From Pleurotus djamor (Eukaryota; Basidiomycota; Agaricomycetes; Agaricales; Pleurotaceae): 64,000 nucleotides of DNA. Both the position numbers and the translations under genes were made by a program. Of this stretch, positions 58,638-64,000 are shown one piece after another (positions within the stretch are counted from its first letter, which is position 1; every line of letters begins with the position of its first letter). The notes under the pieces are model-generated. The model had not been told where the DNA came from. It searched no databases and saw nothing but the letters and a program-made list of their open reading frames with translations. Location of the stretch: assembly GCA_029747585.1 (NCBI GenBank), contig JAPEVF010000114.1, positions 40,663-104,662 of the forward strand, written 5' to 3'.

Positions 58638-59458
58638 ATGCCTCCTTCACCCACTCCCCGAGATGCTACAGCGACATCATTGCTCAATCGTCCTCCTGTT
58701 CCAGTACCGAAATTTATGACGATGGTCTTTCTGAACCAAAGCGTCCATCACGTCTTCTGCTCATCATGTTCATCAACTGATTGGCCGAATGCACGCAAAA
58801 AATGGAGAACCCGCGATAAAAAGGCAGTCGATAGTACAAGCATCCCGACGACTCCATCCCCCCTCAGCGGTGTTAAACGCACACCCAGCTACATTGCTAA
58901 CCCCGTCCATATCGAGCCTCCATTCAAATCGCACGCCATTAGTCCTTTGTACGTGTTCTCTACACTCCCCTAAATTTAACCTTACCTTGCCACAGGAAAG
59001 ATCTCAGGCGGAGGGTAAAACATGTCAAGAAGAAAAGAGATAGGCTGGGACGCAAGGCTTTCCGAATGAGGTTTGCATTGGCCTTGTACGAAGACTGGGA
59101 GGCGTATGTGAGGGATGTGTTAAGAGATCGCGGAAAAGCTCCGACGTCGGACATGGAGGCGTTATTTGTCCTGGAAAAAGTTCAACTGGAGATAAAACGA
59201 GAGAAGGCTCTGAAGAAACTTGAGGTGTCGAGGAAGAAGTTTGAAGAAGCAAATCAAAGGCTCAAGGAAGCTGAGATGAAGATATTGAAGGAGCTCAACA
59301 ATCGTTCTCCAAAGACAAATCTGAGCGAGGCTGGAGGTGACCTGGAGCAATCAGGTGGGCGGATGATTCAGCAAGACCGACTCGGGGAAGCTAAGGAGAA
59401 AGAGACTCTGCGCAAGAAAGATAGTGGCGATGAGGAAGTGGAGTATGACGATCTATGA
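58638..59458 (+). CDS. Hypothetical coiled-coil protein (257 aa)
   Basis: Exons 58638-58948 and 58996-59458 join in frame (phase 2, donor GTACGT). The first half is Ser/Pro-rich (MPPSPTPRDATATSLLNRPP). The second begins KDLRRRVKHVKKKRDRLGRK, followed by FALALYEDWEAYVRDVLRD and a long charged helix (VQLEIKREKALKKLEVSRKK) with coiled-coil character, and ends acidic (DSGDEEVEYDDL). No domain recognised. Confidence 0.68.
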
Positions 59459-60747
59459 ACGCTTCGGGACAAAGAGGAATGCGGAATGTAATGCCTACTA
59501 AGTTAATTATGCTAGCCCAACTTGACTCTGCATATCACAAAGGTGGGCACAAAAGAGTTCGCTTCAGCGGTGAACGTTTGAACACCTACCGACGCCCCTA
59601 GCTCCTTTGAACACGATGTGGCCACTGGCCATCTAAGTTGCGTTGAAGCATGAATTTCTCCGGACATTTGTGTGGAGACATCCGTGCTAAAGGCGTTCAG
59701 AGATTCGTCAAACAAACATTTTCGAGTCCGTGCATGCAGATCATCCAGGCACTTACTTCTGCTCGAAACTCAGTTTCCTGATGGCTCAACGGCGTCTGAG
59801 ACCTTGTCGCTTTATATTATGGTCCTTCATCCAATAAGATTCGCTGGGTATACTTCACTCTATATCGTGCTACGAGATTTTGGAAAATTCTGGGAAAAGT
59901 CAGATTCGGGAGGCTCGCTGTCAGGGGCTTCTTCGTGATTTTCCGATGTCGTTGTGACCTGTCTTTTCTCGTCCTCGAGACGCGGTAAGTGAACGACCTC
60001 AAAAATAGTGACAACTATAAAGGAACTCTAGACAAAATTTCAGGCTTCCCAACGTGACAACATCCTGAGTCCCCACCCCAACTCTTCGGCCCTTCAAAGC
60101 TTCAAGCCCAGTCAAAAACCAAAAAGCCGTGGTGGGTAACGGCGGGTTTTGGACAGTTTGTGGAGCCGCGCCGCTCAAAACTGTTGGTTGGCTATCAAGT
60201 GAGCGAATTACCTACCGACCAAATAGTTACCATCAGTTTTCGTTAGCTAACATAAGCTGTACTGTTTGGAGCCATTAAACCATATTGAATTTTCGTTCCA
60301 GACAGATGTGAGGAGTATTGAGGAGTTGTAGAGAGTATAATTAAGCTCGGAAGAGTGATTATACGCTCGGGAGAGTTACAAGGAAAACTAGGATTAATAT
60401 TATGACAACGAATGCAGAAAAGCACGAATGACAATTGTTAGGGAAGTGACAGAAGCCGACGAGCACTGATATTTACTGTGGGAACTCTTTGTTACTGACC
60501 AACACCCACCACGGCTTCTTGGTTTTTGACTGGGCTTCAAGCTTCAGCTTCAGGGCCCAGGCCCAAGTTCTCAGTCCTCAGGAGTCTCAGGGGCTTCCTT
60601 GTGGCTCGTGATTCTCGACNTCCCTTTTTTTTTCTATCTGGTCACTTTCCTTGCGCTTAGTCGTACACTGCTGAAAGCCTCCTCCCCTCAAGTCGTCGTA
60701 GGTGGTCATTTAAATTATAACTGGTCACGACACTAAAGAGACTCAAG
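59459..60747. other. Spacer containing a MITE-like element
   Basis: About 1.3 kb. Apart from the inverted-repeat element annotated separately there is no gene-like sequence. An N follows at 60620 near a T-rich run. Confidence 0.45.
60098..60543. mobile_element. MITE-like element with 40-bp terminal inverted repeats
   Basis: The left arm 60098-60137 and right arm 60504-60543 are inverted copies with two mismatches over 40 bp; both contain CCCAGTCAAAAACCAA and GCCGTGGTGGGT. The 366-bp interior is AT-rich and non-coding. Weaker similarity extends outward for about 15 bp. The size and structure fit a miniature inverted-repeat transposable element. I found no clear target-site duplication, so a simple fold-back repeat is the alternative. 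Confidence 0.6.
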
Positions 60748-62409
60748 ATGAACGTCCCGGCTTCTCAACGTGTCCTATCCATTCCTGAACTTTTGGCTGG
60801 TATCTTACAACATTCTTCCAGTCGCGACAATGCCTCCAACCTCATTGTGTGCAAGGCCTGGTTTAATGAAGTCCTTAACAATGAATGGCGCGTTGTGGAC
60901 AGGGCTGATAGGCTTTTAGGCCTCCTGGCTCCTATTGCGCCAGGTGAAAATGAGGACGCCGAGGATGATGAAGACATGGACGATGATTCATCGGAAATTG
61001 TATGTATTTTACCCATAATTAAAGTGGTTCCCTCAGCTTATAAGCGATCTCAGCGATTCACCCGTGAAATAGCACGAGAAGACGTGGAGAAATTCAAGCG
61101 ATATGCTGGCAGGGTGCACGCACTGTATATCTTTCCTGAGCAAGATTTTAGACCACTGTTTGAGGTGTTGTCCCAGGTCTGGCCTTCCTTTGAGACGGGT
61201 CCAATGTTGCCTGCTCTGCGTGACTTTACCGGTCCATTGGACGTGCAGACCCTCCAACTCCTGGCTCCCCCTTCACTCCACTCCTTGACGCTTTACAAAT
61301 TAGACGACGACATCGAACTCGAGGCGCTTCAGTTCGCTTGCTCCTTGATAGCAGCGAGCTCGAATACGCTCAAATCCTTAGATCTTTCCGACATTTCCAC
61401 CCTGGCTGATCTTCAGACCATCGAACCCATCGTGTTGTCAACCTTCAGTGTGCTTCGTGCACTTCGAAAGATACTGATTCCCAGTGTTTGGCTCACGCCC
61501 GGCATCACAGACGCTCTCGCAGGATTGCCCGATCTACACTCTGTGGATGCCGGCGGCTCGGGAACGACAGCAACACCATTTGAAACCGCCATGATATTCT
61601 CGGAGCGATTGGACGCTGAAGCTTTCCTGTCCCTTCGAAATTTGGAGCTTCGAATATCGTTCAGACGTGCCCTATCGTGCTTCTCGCACAAACTGCAGTT
61701 TCCTAAAATGAAGAGACTAGGTCTCTATTCAGTCACCCCCGAATCCCCTCCGGACTACAAACGCATCCTCGAGATGGTCTCGCGATGTTTCCCTGTTATA
61801 TCCAGCCTCGAGATTAATATCGAAGACAACGACGCCGTTAGGCTTTACCACGAAAACCATCCGTTACTCTACCTGGGATATGACGAATTGTCACCGATTC
61901 TAAATCTCAAGACACTTCAATATCTTTCGCTGAATTACCCTACTCCATTGCAACTTGACGCTCTGCAAATGAAGCTAATTTGTGGCACACTCAAACGTCT
62001 GGTGTCCATCTCTCTGAACCCAAGGCCGACATTTCATTCCATCACTACCCTCCATCTTTCTGCCCTTGCGACGTTATCCCACTCGACTCGCCATCTACGA
62101 CGCATCTCAATATTCGCCGATACCTCCTCAGAAGAAATGGCATATCCAGAAGACCATGAAATGCGTCAGCTGAAAGGCCTCGAATACTTGTCGTTAGGGA
62201 GGTCTGCTTTACAGAGCTCAGTCATCGATGTCTCGATGTTCCTCAGTCGCGTGCTTCCTTACTCATTCAATTTCGACCGCTCGTTTAGCGTGGATGACGC
62301 TTCATGGGATGAGGTTTGTTCCTTGATCCCAAACTTCATGAAGGCGATCCGCACAGGCGAAGATCGAGCAGCTCGAAGACAACAGAGCAAACTTGCCATT
62401 CAAGCATAA
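60748..62409 (+). CDS. F-box/LRR-like protein, isolated family member (535 or 553 aa)
   Basis: The frame is open throughout, but by comparison with the paralogs a 54-nt intron (61000-61053, GTATGT...CTCAG) probably separates exons 60748-60999 and 61054-62409; because it is 3n and lacks a stop, both forms are translatable. The F-box reads SQRVLSIPELLAGILQHSSS and LIVCKAWFNEVLNNEWRVV, then LLGLLAPI. An acidic stretch (EDAEDDEDMDDDSSE) follows, unlike the other copies. The leucine-rich C-terminal part ends in VSMFLSRVLPYSFNF. It is about 39 kb from the nearest paralog in the window. Likely SCF substrate receptor. Confidence 0.85.
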   Translation: MNVPASQRVLSIPELLAGILQHSSSRDNASNLIVCKAWFNEVLNNEWRVVDRADRLLGLLAPIAPGENEDAEDDEDMDDDSSEIVCILPIIKVVPSAYKRSQRFTREIAREDVEKFKRYAGRVHALYIFPEQDFRPLFEVLSQVWPSFETGPMLPALRDFTGPLDVQTLQLLAPPSLHSLTLYKLDDDIELEALQFACSLIAASSNTLKSLDLSDISTLADLQTIEPIVLSTFSVLRALRKILIPSVWLTPGITDALAGLPDLHSVDAGGSGTTATPFETAMIFSERLDAEAFLSLRNLELRISFRRALSCFSHKLQFPKMKRLGLYSVTPESPPDYKRILEMVSRCFPVISSLEINIEDNDAVRLYHENHPLLYLGYDELSPILNLKTLQYLSLNYPTPLQLDALQMKLICGTLKRLVSISLNPRPTFHSITTLHLSALATLSHSTRHLRRISIFADTSSEEMAYPEDHEMRQLKGLEYLSLGRSALQSSVIDVSMFLSRVLPYSFNFDRSFSVDDASWDEVCSLIPNFMKAIRTGEDRAARRQQSKLAIQA

Positions 62410-62659
62410 ACTTACATTCTACTCAAGTCATTTCAAGAACTTATGGTAATACCCTATCATATAGCGTACTTACATACAGCTGAGCGTGCAAAACACCTTG
62501 CCGCTCTTTCAGCAAGGGTTCTTCTCTATAACTATTCAACATAATGATCATAGTAAAACAACTTGAAAGCTATTGTAAACCAAAGAATAATATACTGGAC
62601 GTAGCTAAAACAACGGATATCAAGTACAAACAATAGATGGAGTCGGACCAGAAGAGACG

Positions 62660-64000
62660 TTATGAAGCGTTCGGGCCAGCCTGTGATTCCATCCAGCTTT
62701 GCCTGCGCTTCGAGCCGGACTCGAGCCGGGGCAGCATGGAAGCGATGTCGGCTTTTGTCCTTGTCCTGACAAGGACGTCTTCGGTATTGGCGACAAAGAA
62801 CAAACGGTATGTCCGTGTGCATACTTTGATCTGCAGACCACCAAGAGCGTGCGCATCCAAAGGCGCGGAGTCCTGAGAGGAAGCACGGTAGTTTCTATGA
62901 GCGCAAACAACATTAACATTGGATCTTTCACAGATGATGCTGATCTCACCTTTGAAGGAAGGGCGGCCGCATTTTATTCAGTGGTACGCCTTCGGTGACA
63001 TCAGTCTGCGATGCATGCCTAAGTGAGTAATTGAGGGTTTGGAGGCGATAGGATGCTTACAGAAATGTAAGAGTTGAGATACGCTTGCCACCGGCCAGTG
63101 AGCACTTCAGAATCATCGAAACTTGAGTCATCCTTCCCAAGAAGCTGGATAGTTATCGTCTTCGAGTCCGGAAGCTAAGATAGAGGCATGATAGTCAGAA
63201 AATATGATCCCAGAGACAGAATACGCAAACACTAACCCAGTCAATTCTGAACAAATTCTCATCTGGGCCCAAGACTTTCTCGGCGTTCTTTCTACTGCTG
63301 ACGAGGTCCTGCGTGGATGGCGAGGGAATATTACGATCACGCTTGAGATTTTCCAAAAGTTCTTGACTCTTTGAATCGGCAAAGATCGACTGGACCTGGG
63401 GGGGGGGGGTTGACTAACGATGCATGTGAGGACAATAGGATACCGACCTGCTTGACGATGGTGCCGATCACCTTGTCCACGGTGAAGATCTTATACGCGA
63501 ACTATTTTCCGTCAATTTGGGTTGTGCACTTACAGATATGAATGACTCACTTTTGTGCCAAACATGGCGCGCATTTGATCCTCAAAGACATGCTGTTCAA
63601 GTTCGTTATCAAACAAGCGTTCGCACGAGTCGAGAAGAACGTCATAATAATGTTCCACGGTGTCAGGAAGGGGTGGCCCGCGATTCGTGTCGATGCCAAG
63701 TTCCTTTGCAATGGAATTCGGTTGCCTCATTGCTGGTGGCTCAGCGGCTAGCCTCGCAGTTAACGCCTTGAATAAGCATAACCTGGAGTAAAAAGTCTAG
63801 AGAACGAAGGCGATGAGCATATCGAGCAGGGTGGCGACATTAGGACTCGCCTCGAGGAGCCTCATAAGCACGTAAAAAGCAGTATTAGAGAAGAAAATCC
63901 CCTTCCCAACGTTCTTTCTACCCGTCGAGCCGTCCAATAGATTGGCTGTTGCGTCGTCCGCGATTGGAGAAGCCCGCNCTTGAACCAGCNNGCGTGANGA
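62660..64000 (-). CDS. SIN3: SIN3-type transcriptional corepressor, C-terminal part (partial)
   Basis: The gene enters from the right edge; its N-terminal part is missing. The last exons are 63061-63174, 62950-63018 and 62660-62894; further exons lie at about 63190-63400, 63440-63510, 63545-63770 and 63800-64000, with borders not fully resolved. Diagnostic segments: GKGIFFSNTAFYVLMRLLEA, VEHYYDVLLDSCERLFDNEL, FEDQMRAMFGTKAYKIFTVD, KVIGTIVKQ, TIQLLGKDDSSFDDSEV and a final LQIKVCTRTYRLFFVANTED. SIN3 is the scaffold of the Rpd3 histone deacetylase complex in the nucleus. The paired amphipathic helix repeats would lie outside the window. Several N bases mark the contig end. Confidence 0.85.

Overview
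The window looks like a contig piece from a filamentous basidiomycete, most likely an Agaricomycete. Nearly every gene is split by canonical introns of about 46-70 nt, tRNA genes carry about 10-nt introns, and the gene families are typical of mushroom-forming fungi: F-box/LRR-like expansions, But2-domain proteins, UstYa/DUF3328 proteins and lineage-specific seven-TM proteins. Scattered single N bases, several next to homopolymers, look like consensus uncertainty. Three of them shift the reading frame of otherwise intact genes. Exon boundaries were worked out by hand from reading frame, GT/AG sites and family conservation.

Layout. 0-7 kb: four tandem F-box/LRR-like paralogs (the first cut by the window edge). 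7.2-8.0 kb: a possible small gene and tRNA-Ala. 8.4-18 kb: housekeeping block with calcineurin A, an UNC-50 homolog and a 1,362-residue WW-domain protein. 18.4-21.7 kb: a divergent pair of F-box genes. 22.3-33.5 kb: an accessory block. It holds two GNAT acetyltransferase paralogs at its edges, a But2-domain protein, two head-to-head UstYa-like (DUF3328) genes, three co-oriented secreted-peptide precursors sharing a C-terminal LAPAPLxWL motif, and a seven-TM protein. 35.9-38.5 kb: a tandem pair of proline-rich paralogs. 38.9-43.4 kb: an aldehyde dehydrogenase, a coiled-coil protein and three tRNAs (Val-CAC, Ala-AGC, Val-TAC). 43.7-45.4 kb: a single-pass membrane protein, then nearly 4 kb without a convincing gene. 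49.3-59.5 kb: MRS2-type magnesium channel, a nucleotidyltransferase-like protein, a small basic protein, an oxysterol-binding protein and a coiled-coil protein. 60.1-60.5 kb: a MITE-like inverted-repeat element. 60.7-62.4 kb: another F-box gene. 62.7 kb to the end: the C-terminal part of a SIN3 corepressor.

The most interesting region is 25-29.2 kb. Three short two-exon genes each encode a signal peptide, a short spacer and a conserved C-terminal core (GLAPAPLAWLNEVAK, ALAPAPLEWLKSTTS, ELAPAPLLWLRSTTN). They lie directly beside two genes of the UstYa family, whose ascomycete members cyclise ribosomal peptides such as the ustiloxins. With the neighbouring acetyltransferases and membrane protein this forms a candidate, to my knowledge undescribed, basidiomycete RiPP-like cluster. 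The chemistry and cluster limits are inference; the peptide family and its position next to the UstYa genes are read directly from the sequence.
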